From positions 1 through 64,000 of IMG/VR virus record IMGVR_UViG_3300042305_000730: a stretch of DNA of 64,000 nt. One strand, written 5' to 3'. This DNA comes from a virus. Positions 24,741-33,832 of this stretch are shown piece after piece (positions within the stretch are counted from its first letter, which is position 1; each line of letters begins with the position of its first letter). A program made the position numbers and the translations under genes. Under the pieces are notes generated by a model. The model had not been told where the DNA came from. It was given only the letters and a program-made list of their open reading frames with translations, and searched no databases.

Positions 24741-25178
24741 CTAAAATATCTGAGAAGCCAGAATGATTTGGTCGTCTTCAGCGAAACCGCTAGGCATTGT
24801 AACAGTTCCCGTAAACGTTGGGGACGCAAGGTTTGCCTTGAGGTCCAAAGCAGTTTGTTGAGCAGTAGAAACTGGTTTATTTGCATCACTTGTATTGTCT
24901 ACGTTACCAAGCCCCACCATACTCTTGGTTACACCAGAAACAGTTCCTGTAAATGTTGGGTTAGCGGCAGGGGCAAGTCCAGTAACGACACCAGTTTGAC
25001 CGTTTACAGAAGTAACATTATTTTGGTAACCCAAACTGTTCCACGCTATTGCGCCTGTTCCAAGTTTAAGTTTTCCTGTATCGGTCTCATGCCCGAACTC
25101 CCCAGCGGCAAGCGTTGGGTTGTTTGCGGTCCAGTTTGCAGCCGTGTCACGGCGAATAAGAATGCGGCGGTATGCCAT
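24741..25178 (-). CDS. Fibre protein with Mtd-N-like N-terminus, copy 2
   Basis: A 145-residue paralogue of 23217-23741: RRILIRRDTAANWTANNP, FGHETDTGKLKLGTG, SVNGQTGVVTG. It lacks the longer C-terminal part of copy 1. The ATG overlaps the stop of the 59-residue gene upstream (TAATG). Likely part of a trimeric fibre stalk. Confidence 0.7.
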   Translation of the reverse strand: MAYRRILIRRDTAANWTANNPTLAAGEFGHETDTGKLKLGTGAIAWNSLGYQNNVTSVNGQTGVVTGLAPAANPTFTGTVSGVTKSMVGLGNVDNTSDANKPVSTAQQTALDLKANLASPTFTGTVTMPSGFAEDDQIILASQIF

Positions 25179-25357
25179 TATGCGCTCCCACCATCATCTA
25201 CAAAGTAATCATTAAGTGGGGTGTCAGAGAAGCCGCTATCAGAGATAGTTTGTGGGAAGCGCTTCCAAACACCGTCAAGATAGCGCCAAACCATACCTCC
25301 AGCGATATACTCATCTCCAGAAGATGGAGAGTTGGGGAAATCAATTGGTGCGGGCAT
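25178..25357 (-). CDS. Stand-alone fibre N-terminal module (59 aa)
   Basis: Product MPAPIDFPNSPSSGDEYIAGG, then VWRYLDGVWKRF. It matches the first about 40 residues of the three large adhesins upstream (IDFPNSP...D.F..G...W.YDG..W) but has no Gly-rich array. Both its start and stop overlap neighbouring genes by the TAATG arrangement. It looks like a retained attachment domain after loss of the adhesin part, or a decoy or capping subunit. Confidence 0.65.
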   Translation of the reverse strand: MPAPIDFPNSPSSGDEYIAGGMVWRYLDGVWKRFPQTISDSGFSDTPLNDYFVDDGGSA

Positions 25358-26829
25358 TATGCAACCACCAAACTTCCTGAAGCCGTAAATGTTCTAACGG
25401 TGTACGAACCAGAAGTTGTTTCAGTTCCGCCTGTAATAGTGGAACCTGAAACGTCTGCTGTCAGATAACGAACTATAACTACACCTGAACCACCAGCGGC
25501 ACCATTGCTGTAACTGCCGAACAAATCTCCGCCACCGCCACCACCGCCAGTGTTTGCCGTGCCAGCGACCGAAACAGTTGTTTGTCGTTTTGCACCGTTG
25601 CCGCCTCCGCCAGAACCACCAGCGCCAACAGAAACACTGTTGCCGCAAGCACCACCACCACCGCCCGCACGAGTAACGGCTGTGCCTGTTATAGATGAAC
25701 TGACTCCGTTCCCACCAGAGGTTGTTCCAACAGCACCAGCACCGCCACCACCTCCACCTCTATATCCCTCATTGGTGGGTGTGTTGTTTCCTGCACCTCC
25801 TGAGTAACCTTGGCTTGTCGTACCAGCACCACCAGCACCAACGTTGTATGAGCCACCACCACCCGAACCGCCAGAAGAACCATTAGAACTAAGTCCGCCA
25901 CCGCCACCACCGCCTGTTGAAGTGATAGTTGAAAAGACAGATGAAACGCCGTTGGTACCATTTACAAATTGAGAAGTGGACCCAGCACCACCAGCACCAA
26001 CTGTGACTGTATAAGTCCCAGGAGTGATAGCAAAAGACGCTTCGGCAGAGGCACCACCACCCGATGTAGCCCCACTTACATTTGTCCTATAACCACCAGC
26101 ACCACCACCGCCTGAAGCCTCCCCACCACCGCCAGCACCACCAGCAATGACGAGGTATTCAACAGAAAGGTTTGCTGTAGTAAATGAAACGGCAGAGGAT
26201 TCTGATGAGCCAGCACCCAAAGCGTTTACCGCTTTAAGTTTTACGTAGTAAGTAGTACCAACAGCAAGACCAGTAATGGTGATTGGGCTTGTGCCATCCG
26301 CTGGTGAAAGTGCTGTGTAAGAACCGTATGTTGTACCACCGTTAGTGGATAGCGCATATTGGTAGTTTGTAATTGTTGAACCACCATCAGCACCTGCTGT
26401 GAATGTGAGAGTGACAGACGATGCACCAGCAGACCCTGATACCGCTACAGATGTCGGTGCTGCAGTAGGTACTGTCGTAATGGCAGAAACCCAAGCGCTC
26501 CCATCCCACCGCTGTAAAGCAGATGTATCAGTAAGAAAAATGAATTGACCAGTAAAAGGTGACGGAATTACAGAAGAGCGGTTTTCAGTAGTAGTTACTG
26601 TAATGCCTGATAGTCCAGAAGCAAGTTTGGCTTGAGTTACTGCCCCAGAATTAATCTTGGCTTCAGTGATAGCGTTAGAAGCAATCTTTGCCGCTGTTAC
26701 TTCGCCTGTAGAAATAGTATAAGAGTTAGCAGTAATTAGGCCCCAAGTGGTGCCGTCAAATATCCACTTCTTTCCACCTGACGTGAAAGAATCATTTGTG
26801 GCTGGAGAGTCAGGAAAGTTAATAGCCAT
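25357..26829 (-). CDS. FN3 plus glycine-rich adhesin-type protein 3
   Basis: A 490-residue modular protein: an N-terminal attachment module (INFPDSPATNDSF...WIFDGTTWG), a helical/repeat segment with AKIxSxAxTxAKI units, an FN3 domain (about 120-220; TLTFTAGADGGSTITNYQYAL), then LSVEYLVIAGGAGG and a Gly-rich array, and a C-terminal block GSGVVIVRYLTADVSG with TVRTFTASGSLVVA. Strongly paralogous to the next gene; a 53-base DNA stretch is identical. Confidence 0.7.
   Translation of the reverse strand: MAINFPDSPATNDSFTSGGKKWIFDGTTWGLITANSYTISTGEVTAAKIASNAITEAKINSGAVTQAKLASGLSGITVTTTENRSSVIPSPFTGQFIFLTDTSALQRWDGSAWVSAITTVPTAAPTSVAVSGSAGASSVTLTFTAGADGGSTITNYQYALSTNGGTTYGSYTALSPADGTSPITITGLAVGTTYYVKLKAVNALGAGSSESSAVSFTTANLSVEYLVIAGGAGGGGEASGGGGAGGYRTNVSGATSGGGASAEASFAITPGTYTVTVGAGGAGSTSQFVNGTNGVSSVFSTITSTGGGGGGGLSSNGSSGGSGGGGSYNVGAGGAGTTSQGYSGGAGNNTPTNEGYRGGGGGGAGAVGTTSGGNGVSSSITGTAVTRAGGGGGACGNSVSVGAGGSGGGGNGAKRQTTVSVAGTANTGGGGGGGDLFGSYSNGAAGGSGVVIVRYLTADVSGSTITGGTETTSGSYTVRTFTASGSLVVA
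26323..26375. repeat. 53-base exact repeat in adhesin genes (copy 1)
   Basis: Identical to 27851-27903. Lies in the FN3 part of adhesin 3 and its counterpart in adhesin 4. Flanks are also similar (about 85-90% by eye over 200 bases). Confidence 0.85.
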
Positions 26830-26830
26830 A

Positions 26831-28420
26831 CTAAGATATTACTAGGCTTCCTGATGCAGTAAATGTACGAACAGTGTAAGACCCTGAAGTTGTTGCAGTA
26901 CCACCAGTAACTGTCCTATCAGAAAAACTTGCTGTTAAATAACGAACAATTACTACTCCTGAACCGCCGTTACCACCAGAAGCAGGGCCTACGTGAGCGC
27001 CACCACCGCCACCACCGCCAGTATTTGCTGTTCCAGCACCGCCTTCTGCTGGTGAGTTAAAACCGCCTTGCCCACCACCGCCAGCACCACCAGAACCTGG
27101 GGTTCTTGCTCCCGTATTGTTGTTCTGTGAGCCACCACCTCCACCGCCTCTTGTCACTGCCGTACCCGTTATGGACGAAGACACTCCTGCACCGCCATTG
27201 CCACCATTGGATGTAGACCAGTCCAACCCAACTGCTCCTGCGCCACCTCCACCACCTCCGCCAAGTGCCACGCCACCAGTGTGTCCACCACGACCACCCG
27301 CATATCCTTGGTTCGCTGTTCCTGCACCAGCGGTGTTTGGTTCAACACCTCCGCCACCACCTCCACCGCCACCACCGCCAGAGCCACCAGTTGAACCTGC
27401 GAATGATGCTTGTGTCCCTGCTTTGCCGCCACCAATAGATGTCACGGTTGCAAATACTGAATCTGCGCCATTTGTGTATGCCGAAGAACCTACACGTCCA
27501 ATTCCTCCAGCACCAACAGTCACCGTGTAAGTACCCAAAGCAAGAGTCATTGCTGCTTCAGCAGAAGCACCACCACCACTTGTAGCACCTGTTACGTTTG
27601 TTCGGTAGCCTCCTGCACCTCCGCCACCACCGCCAGCACTGTCAGCGCCACCACCTCCGCCACCGCCGCCAGCAATTACAAGGTATTCAACAGAAAGGCT
27701 TGCTGTAGTAAACGAAACAGCAGAAGACTCCGACGACCCAGCACCCAAAGCATTCACTGCTTTAAGTTTTACATTGTAAGCAGTACCAACAGCAAGTCCA
27801 GTAATGGTGATTGGGCTTGAAGCATCGGCGGGAGAAAGTGCCGTGTACTCACCGTATGTTGTACCACCGTTAGTGGATAGCGCATATTGGTAGTTTGTAA
27901 TTGCTGAACCACCATCAGCGCCAGCGGAGAACGTAAGTGTGACTGAACTAGAGGTAGGGGAGCCTGACACCGCTACAGAAGCAGGCGCACCTGTCGGCAC
28001 CGTGGTAATTGCAACAACCCAAGTACTACCGTCCCAACGCTGTAATTGACTTGTATCAGTTAGAAAAATGAATTGACCATTGAAAGGGGACGGGATAACA
28101 GCAGAGCGGTTAGCCGTAGTAGTTACTGTAATGCCCGATAAACCTGAAGCAAGTTTGTCTTGAGTAACGGCACCAGAATTAATCTTGGCAGTTGTTACAG
28201 CATCAGACGCAATTTTTGCTGCCGTGATATTGGCATCCAAAATCTTTGCTGTAGTTACAGCACTAGCGGCTATTTTGTCGGTAGTTACAGCGCCCGTTTC
28301 AATGGATGCCTCGGCTTGAGAAATAACCACAACCCATGCTGTGCCATTGTATTTCCACGTAGTAGTACCTACGGTGAATTCATCGTTAAGGGATGGAGAG
28401 TTAGGGAAATCTATAGCCAT
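26831..28420 (-). CDS. FN3 plus glycine-rich adhesin-type protein 4
   Basis: A 529-residue paralogue of adhesin 3 with the same order: attachment module (IDFPNSPSLNDEF), an expanded set of AxxTTAKI repeats (five units against two or three), FN3 domain, VEYLVIAGGGGGGGGAD, Gly-rich array with different loops, GSGVVIVRYLTASFSD and a C-terminal TVRTFTASGSLVIS. The variable loops between Gly runs would carry binding specificity. Confidence 0.7.
   Translation of the reverse strand: MAIDFPNSPSLNDEFTVGTTTWKYNGTAWVVVISQAEASIETGAVTTDKIAASAVTTAKILDANITAAKIASDAVTTAKINSGAVTQDKLASGLSGITVTTTANRSAVIPSPFNGQFIFLTDTSQLQRWDGSTWVVAITTVPTGAPASVAVSGSPTSSSVTLTFSAGADGGSAITNYQYALSTNGGTTYGEYTALSPADASSPITITGLAVGTAYNVKLKAVNALGAGSSESSAVSFTTASLSVEYLVIAGGGGGGGGADSAGGGGGGAGGYRTNVTGATSGGGASAEAAMTLALGTYTVTVGAGGIGRVGSSAYTNGADSVFATVTSIGGGKAGTQASFAGSTGGSGGGGGGGGGGGVEPNTAGAGTANQGYAGGRGGHTGGVALGGGGGGGAGAVGLDWSTSNGGNGGAGVSSSITGTAVTRGGGGGGSQNNNTGARTPGSGGAGGGGQGGFNSPAEGGAGTANTGGGGGGGAHVGPASGGNGGSGVVIVRYLTASFSDRTVTGGTATTSGSYTVRTFTASGSLVIS
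27851..27903. repeat. 53-base exact repeat in adhesin genes (copy 2)
   Basis: Second copy of the repeat described for 26323-26375, in the FN3 domain of adhesin 4. Confidence 0.85.
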
Positions 28421-29616
28421 TATGCAATCACCAAACTTCCCGATGCTGTGAATGTTCTAACGGTGTATAAACCTGAAGTTGTGGCAGTACCACCAGTGAT
28501 GGTTTTGCCTGAGGCACTTGCCGTGAGGTAGCGAACAATGACAACACCAGAACCACCAGCGCCGCCAATTCCAGTATCAAAATTGTAGGCTCCACCACCG
28601 CCACCTCCAGTATTTGCTGTACCAGAAGTTCCATTACCTGCCGCACCACCAGCGTTAGTGCCACCAGCACCACCGCCACCGTTACCTCCTGCACCCGCTA
28701 GAGAGTTGCCTGCGGTATCTCTGCTATCTGCACCGCCTCCACCACCTGCATAGAAGGTTGCCGTTCCAGTGATAGACGAAGAAACACCTGCACCACCGTT
28801 AACTGGTACTGCACTTGAAGTGCCATTTGTTCCAACGGCTCCCGCACCACCACCACCACCATTGCTTCGTGGACTGACTTGTCCGCTTCCTCCACGAAAT
28901 CCCTGTCCAGTTGTTCCAGCACCAAAACTAGTTGAAGGGTAGGACGAGCCTCCTCCAGAACCGCCTGCCTGACCCGCTCCTCCTGATGTTTCGCTACCAC
29001 CACCACCACCACCTGTAGAAGTAATAGCATTGAAGGAGGAAGCAACCCCATTAGAGCCTGGCGAAGTATCAACAGTTGCTCCTGCGCCACCAGCACCAAC
29101 TGTTACCGTGTATGTTCCTGCAACCAAAACCATTGATGCTTCTGCACTCGCCCCTCCACCAGATGTTGCACCAGAAACGTTTGTTCTAAAGCCTCCAGCG
29201 CCACCTCCACCAGCACGGTCAGAACCCCCTCCTCCGCCGCCTGCAACAACCAGGTATTCAGCATAAAATGTTTTCGTATGCTGTGTACCGTCAGACCAAC
29301 CATCTGACAAATACACCTTCATCAAATTCGTATCTGTTTCAAAAACTGTTTGCCCAACAAAAGGAGAACCTGGTCTCGTACTGGAAGTACACACTGTTAC
29401 CACTGGAACTGTAGAAGCAAGTTTGGCTGAAGTTATTGTACTGTCAGCAATTTTGGCTGCCGTAACAGCACTAGACGCTAATTCGGTTGTACCAATAGAA
29501 CCAGCCGCAGCAACTGTTCCAGTAATTTCCCAAATCGTTCCTGACCATGTCCAAGTACGTGCACCTACCGTGTAGGTATCACCAACGCTTGGAGAGGCGG
29601 GAAAAGTAAGGGACAT
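28420..29616 (-). CDS. Glycine-rich adhesin-type protein 5
   Basis: A 398-residue member with the attachment module (LTFPASPSVGDTYTVG, WTWSGTIWE) and TAAKI repeats but no FN3 domain; AEYLVVAGGGGGG follows directly. The array ends GSGVVIVRYLTASASG and TVRTFTASGSLVIA. Absence of FN3 shows that modules have been gained or lost between copies. Shares one base of overlap with the previous gene's frame. Confidence 0.7.
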   Translation of the reverse strand: MSLTFPASPSVGDTYTVGARTWTWSGTIWEITGTVAAAGSIGTTELASSAVTAAKIADSTITSAKLASTVPVVTVCTSSTRPGSPFVGQTVFETDTNLMKVYLSDGWSDGTQHTKTFYAEYLVVAGGGGGGSDRAGGGGAGGFRTNVSGATSGGGASAEASMVLVAGTYTVTVGAGGAGATVDTSPGSNGVASSFNAITSTGGGGGGSETSGGAGQAGGSGGGSSYPSTSFGAGTTGQGFRGGSGQVSPRSNGGGGGAGAVGTNGTSSAVPVNGGAGVSSSITGTATFYAGGGGGADSRDTAGNSLAGAGGNGGGGAGGTNAGGAAGNGTSGTANTGGGGGGAYNFDTGIGGAGGSGVVIVRYLTASASGKTITGGTATTSGLYTVRTFTASGSLVIA

Positions 29617-29619
29617 CTA

Positions 29620-29988
29620 TTATTCCGAAGGAATAACGATTTCCACCCACTCTTGCTCTTCTTCGTCCCAACTGTACATACCCTCTTCTGGGCGAGCAAC
29701 TGGTGCTTCCCATTCAGTGGTGTCTTCATTAAGCGTCCAAGAAGGGAAAGGTTTGGGGGCGATGTATGCGTCTAGGGCAGAGTTATAGGTGTAGCCGATA
29801 CCTGCATAGCGAGCACGCATGTTGCCGTTGTACGAGGTCTGCTTCCACGTTCCACCCAACAGATTACGACAGAACTCAGCGCCTACGGCCTCTGATTCGT
29901 CGCCCTCTGCGTCTTTGCAATCATCGTTAGATACTACGATTACTCGCAATACAATGTTGTCTTCGCCAATTTCAGCAAAATGTGCCAT
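29620..29988 (-). CDS. Conserved phage protein between fibre genes
   Basis: A 122-residue product, MAHFAEIGEDNIVLRVIVVS, with GGTWKQTSYNGNMRARYAGIG, APKPFPSWTLNEDT and a Glu/Trp-rich end. This is a widespread family of tail-region proteins in aquatic phages; I know no determined function. Ribosome site CTAGGAGAAATTAAC. It probably is a virion or fibre-assembly part. Confidence 0.72.
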   Translation of the reverse strand: MAHFAEIGEDNIVLRVIVVSNDDCKDAEGDESEAVGAEFCRNLLGGTWKQTSYNGNMRARYAGIGYTYNSALDAYIAPKPFPSWTLNEDTTEWEAPVARPEEGMYSWDEEEQEWVEIVIPSE

Positions 29989-29999
29989 GTTAATTTCTC

Positions 30000-30869
30000 C
30001 TAGAAGGTTATGCTGCCAGATGCAGTAAAAGTATATATCCTGTAGCCACCTGTTGTTGCTACGGTTGGGGAACCAGTAGTTGATACTGCTAAATCAAATG
30101 CGTTTGAGTAGCGAATGACGACTATGCCTGAACCACCGCTACCACCTACACCGTTGGCATAGTACCAGCCACCACCACCTCCACCGCCAGTACTGGCTGT
30201 GCCAGAGGTAGCAGTTCCTCCAGAACCAGCGCCTCCACCCCCCAATCCACCGCTACCACCACCACCACCATCAGTTGTTCCTCCGCCGCCACCAGCATAA
30301 TAAACAGATGTGCCTGTTATTGACGATTGTACACCCACACCACCGTTTGATCCTGAACCTGCTGCGCCAGCACCGCCTCCACCACCTCCACCTTGAGACA
30401 CACCTGATGCACCATCATAACCTTGCCTTGGTGGTCCTGCAGTACCAGACCCAGCAGCACCGCTTCCAGTACCAGCGTAAGAAGCGCTACCGCCACCTGA
30501 ACCGCCTGAACCTGCATTTGTTCCTGGATTTGATGTTGCACCTCTACCACCACCAATAGATGTCTGACTAAATGCAGAACTATTTTGACCGTTTGAACCA
30601 GCGGCAGTAGGACCAGCACCTGATCCGCCAGCGCCAATCGTTATTGTATAGGTAGTTGCAGCAGTAATTGCCGTATTACCAGTAAGCAACCCACCACCAC
30701 CACCACCACCAGCAGTTCCTCCAGAACCACCTCCACCACCTGCAACAATCAGATATTCAATAGATGATGGATTGTTTGGCATTAATACTTGTTGAAGGGT
30801 GGTTAAGTTTAACATCCCACTTTTAGTGGTTCGCTTCGGTCCAATAGAACCACCAGGTCCTCTAGCCAT
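30000..30869 (-). CDS. Glycine-rich adhesin-type protein 6
   Basis: A 289-residue protein starting ARGPGGSIGPKRTTKSG, lacking the FPNSP attachment module, with IEYLIVAGGGGGSGG, a Gly-rich array and the end SGIVVIRYSNAFDLAVSTTGSPTVATTGGYRIYTFTASGSITF. Its closing block is closest to adhesin 2. Start follows a TAATG overlap with the preceding gene. Confidence 0.68.
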   Translation of the reverse strand: MARGPGGSIGPKRTTKSGMLNLTTLQQVLMPNNPSSIEYLIVAGGGGGSGGTAGGGGGGGLLTGNTAITAATTYTITIGAGGSGAGPTAAGSNGQNSSAFSQTSIGGGRGATSNPGTNAGSGGSGGGSASYAGTGSGAAGSGTAGPPRQGYDGASGVSQGGGGGGGAGAAGSGSNGGVGVQSSITGTSVYYAGGGGGTTDGGGGGSGGLGGGGAGSGGTATSGTASTGGGGGGGWYYANGVGGSGGSGIVVIRYSNAFDLAVSTTGSPTVATTGGYRIYTFTASGSITF

Positions 30870-31228
30870 TAACTAATCTCCTCATAACTACATACTGCTT
30901 CAAGATCAGAGTTAGCAGAAGCAGTGAGGCGCAAATCATCGCCTTCTTCTAGATAAATAGATTTACTAATGACATCTAGTGTCGCATCTGGTGGGACAGA
31001 AACAGTGTGGGCAATTTCATAAGAAATAGAAGCGGAAGAACGATACAAACCAACTGAAATGTCTGCGGCATTCGTACCGTCAACGTTTGCTATGTACAAG
31101 GCATTGACCTTAAGCACCTTGCCGCTTGATGCCGCATTTGTGACAATAGCAGTAGCCGATGTTGTTACTAGTTGTACAGCCGTCTTACCTAAGATGGTTG
31201 TTACGTTGACGATATTTGGTGCTGCCAT
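30869..31228 (-). CDS. Small virion-type beta protein
   Basis: A 119-residue product: 'TTSATAIVTNAASSGKVLKVNALYIANVDGTNAADISVGLYRSS' and 'AHTVSVPPDATLDVISKSIYLEEGDDLRLTAS'. A jelly-roll-like small structural family common next to fibre genes in T4-like cyanophages and others. Likely virion. Confidence 0.65.
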   Translation of the reverse strand: MAAPNIVNVTTILGKTAVQLVTTSATAIVTNAASSGKVLKVNALYIANVDGTNAADISVGLYRSSASISYEIAHTVSVPPDATLDVISKSIYLEEGDDLRLTASANSDLEAVCSYEEIS

Positions 31229-31229
31229 T

Positions 31230-32480
31230 TTAGCCTCCGAAAACTATTGACATTGCGATTGCTTTACCTGTTGAAACTGGGGTAGCCCATTTTAGACCAG
31301 TTGCTGTAGAAGAATCTACTGTAAGAACTTGACCAGCAGAACCAGCCGTGAGACCGCCAATAGTGTTATCGGCAGTTCCGACAAGAAGGTCACCTTTAGC
31401 ATTAATGGTGTTTACGAGAGCGCTAAATGGAGAAGCGCCAACTTCAATCCAATTTGTTCCGTAATAAACATAGGTACCACCCGTAAGTGAGTTAAACCAG
31501 ATTTGCCCAGAAACAGGTGATGCTGGGGCGGAATCTTGCACACTGGCGGTTACACCTGATGCACCAATTTCAATCCACGAAGAATCGTAATAAACAAAGG
31601 TTTGTGCGGTATCGGTATCAAACCACATACTTCCTTCAAGTGGAGATGCAGGGGCGGAAGAACTAGACACCATTCGTGCGCCCGTACCTACACCACCAAC
31701 CTCAATCCATTGAGAGTCGTAGTAAACAAATGTCTTGCCAACCGTAGAGTCAAACCAAAGTTGACCAGCCAATGGTGCTGCGGGGGCTGTATCAGAGATA
31801 GTTGCGCCACCAATAATTGTTTCAGGAACCCAAGCCGTACCATTCCACTTCAAGAATTGCCCAGCGGATGCCACAGAAGCAGAAACGTCACCAATGTCAT
31901 CCAAGGTATTAATAGTTGGGATGGTTCCGTTCACCCAACGAGTTCCATCAAACTTTAGGAATTGACCGCTAACAGGGACGGTAAACAGAACATCAGAAAG
32001 GTCAGTAAGGTCTTCTACGAGGTCTGGTTCGCCACTTGCTTGTAGCCAATGGCTATCGTAATAAATGTAAGTTTCTAGTGTTGTTGAGTTAAACCAAAGG
32101 TCTCCTTCTGATGGAGAAGCGGGTGCGGTAGCAGAAACTTCTAGGCTTGCACCACCACCACCAAAGGATGCTGAGGCGGAAACAAACTTAGTACCATCAA
32201 ACTTAAGAACTTGGTCAGTAGTCGCACCTGTTGGGTCAATCTCAATGTTGTCTACAAATAGAGTTGGTGTTTTAAAAGTGTCATCGGTGCGAAGAACATC
32301 AGCACCATCACGGTAAAGGTTTACATCTCCATTACCAGAACCAGGGCCCCAAGTAAGGCGACCGCCTGCTTCAATCTTTAAGCGAGCATATGTGTCAGCG
32401 TCAACAAATACGGTTATAGCCTCAGAACCAGCAGATGTTAACTGCTTGACAGTAATAGGTACTGTAAATTTCTGTGCCAC
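31230..32480 (-). CDS. Fibre protein with tandem W-F-Y repeats
   Basis: A 416-residue protein (GTG start with GAGG upstream). After an N-terminal segment with GPGSGNGDVNLYRDGADVLRT there are four or five tandem repeats of about 45 residues containing APASPxEGxxWFxxxTxxTxVYYDSxWIEIG, alternating with 'QFLKFDGTRWVNGTIPT' repeats. Such repeats form trimeric beta-structured fibre shafts. C-terminal LLVGTADNTIGGLTAGSAGQVLTVD is a common fibre motif. Confidence 0.72.
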   Translation of the reverse strand: MAQKFTVPITVKQLTSAGSEAITVFVDADTYARLKIEAGGRLTWGPGSGNGDVNLYRDGADVLRTDDTFKTPTLFVDNIEIDPTGATTDQVLKFDGTKFVSASASFGGGGASLEVSATAPASPSEGDLWFNSTTLETYIYYDSHWLQASGEPDLVEDLTDLSDVLFTVPVSGQFLKFDGTRWVNGTIPTINTLDDIGDVSASVASAGQFLKWNGTAWVPETIIGGATISDTAPAAPLAGQLWFDSTVGKTFVYYDSQWIEVGGVGTGARMVSSSSAPASPLEGSMWFDTDTAQTFVYYDSSWIEIGASGVTASVQDSAPASPVSGQIWFNSLTGGTYVYYGTNWIEVGASPFSALVNTINAKGDLLVGTADNTIGGLTAGSAGQVLTVDSSTATGLKWATPVSTGKAIAMSIVFGG

Positions 32481-32527
32481 GACCTCAATCGCTTCCTATG
32501 TTGTGACCCCGCAAGGTCTATTTGCTA

Positions 32528-33823
32528 TTAACCTACTACAACGATGGTGTAATCGTTAGCCGAAATCGTACCGTACAGAACAACTGACAGGGTGTCTGCG
32601 TTAGAACGGGTCACATCTCCAATTACCGTAGCACCAGTTGATACTTCATAAATCTGCACGTTTACATCGGTTGTATTAAAGTTGTGGGTAACAGTGGTAG
32701 TTGAAACACCTGTACTGCTTGCGGCACAACCCTGTTTAGCAATACGGGCAAGTGCTGAGGTAGTTGTTGTAACTGCACCAGCGCTGGTTTTAATACCAAG
32801 GTTTGTACGAGCAGTTGCTGCATCACTTGCACCAGTACCACCGTCTGCAACAGCAACGTCTGTACCATTCCAAACACCTGTGGTAATTGTCCCGAGGGTT
32901 GTAATTGAAGACTGACCAACATAGTTTGCAGAAATGTCTACAGAATCAGCATTAACTGTAATACGGTTTGTTGTACCAACCACATCAAGCGTATTTCCGC
33001 TCTTTGTGAGACCATCGCCAGCAATGACTTGACCAGCACCTGAGAACTGAACAAAGGTTAACCCTGTTGTTCCAAGAGTAATCGTGTCGTTTGTTGTAAG
33101 AACAAAACCGTTGTCTCCGTTTACTGTACCTTCAGCAACGAAGGTAAACATTCCTGTCGTAACTTTTGCTGATGTATTGGCATCAGTTGCGCGAGAGGCG
33201 GCACCAGAAGCAACCGCTACATAAATACCGTTTTCAGATGCTGTGCTCTGGTCTTTGAGGAGAACACGATCACCAGCAACAAGTGTGACTCCGTCAATTA
33301 CGTCGCCTGCTTCAAGAGCCGAAGCGATTGCCACTGGAGCAACGGAAGCGACTCTTACTGAATCTTTGACATCAAGACCTTGACGAGCGGCATCAACATA
33401 ACCCTTGGTGGCAATGTGTGCGGCATCTGTTGGGTCGGCAACTTTTGCGTTACCAGAGGCATCTCGCTTGACAAGTTTGCTTGCAGTTGCATCTGAGGTT
33501 GCATCTGTGAGCATCTGCCACATTGCGGCTGGTAATAGACCCGCACTATCAGTATCAGCAACAGCAAGAGTAAGGGTAACTGTGCCGTTTGATTCAGATA
33601 CGGTAAGGGCTTCAGCAATACCTGCACCACCACCTGAAACAATGGTGTGTGGTAGCGAGCGCCAAGCACTGTTTGCATAAACCTTAATTGTGTCAGTCGT
33701 GGACTGGTAAATTAAGCGGCCTTCAAAGTTACCACTTGATGGGTCTGCGCCCACAACCTCAAAGGTAGCGTTAATCAGTTGATTCTGATTAAGGTCAATA
33801 TTAGTTAGAAACTTCTGAGCCAT
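32528..33823 (-). CDS. Tail-fibre-like protein
   Basis: A 431-residue protein. The N-terminus (MAQKFLTNIDLNQNQLIN) and a central block 'ATKGYVDAARQGLDVKDSVRVAS...VDGVTLVAGDRVLLKDQSTASENGIYVA' are typical of long phage tail fibres; the C-terminal part has 'VWNGTDVAVADGGTGA' and a small domain with HNFNTTDVNVQIYEVSTG. AAGGACACTTA before ATG. Receptor-binding or shaft role inferred. Confidence 0.75.
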   Translation of the reverse strand: MAQKFLTNIDLNQNQLINATFEVVGADPSSGNFEGRLIYQSTTDTIKVYANSAWRSLPHTIVSGGGAGIAEALTVSESNGTVTLTLAVADTDSAGLLPAAMWQMLTDATSDATASKLVKRDASGNAKVADPTDAAHIATKGYVDAARQGLDVKDSVRVASVAPVAIASALEAGDVIDGVTLVAGDRVLLKDQSTASENGIYVAVASGAASRATDANTSAKVTTGMFTFVAEGTVNGDNGFVLTTNDTITLGTTGLTFVQFSGAGQVIAGDGLTKSGNTLDVVGTTNRITVNADSVDISANYVGQSSITTLGTITTGVWNGTDVAVADGGTGASDAATARTNLGIKTSAGAVTTTTSALARIAKQGCAASSTGVSTTTVTHNFNTTDVNVQIYEVSTGATVIGDVTRSNADTLSVVLYGTISANDYTIVVVG

Positions 33824-33832
33824 TAAGTGTCC

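Noticed and set aside
23217-25178. Diversity-generating retroelement suggested by Mtd-N-like fibres
   Set aside because: No reverse transcriptase, template repeat or Avd-like gene was found in the window; Mtd-N similarity alone is not evidence.
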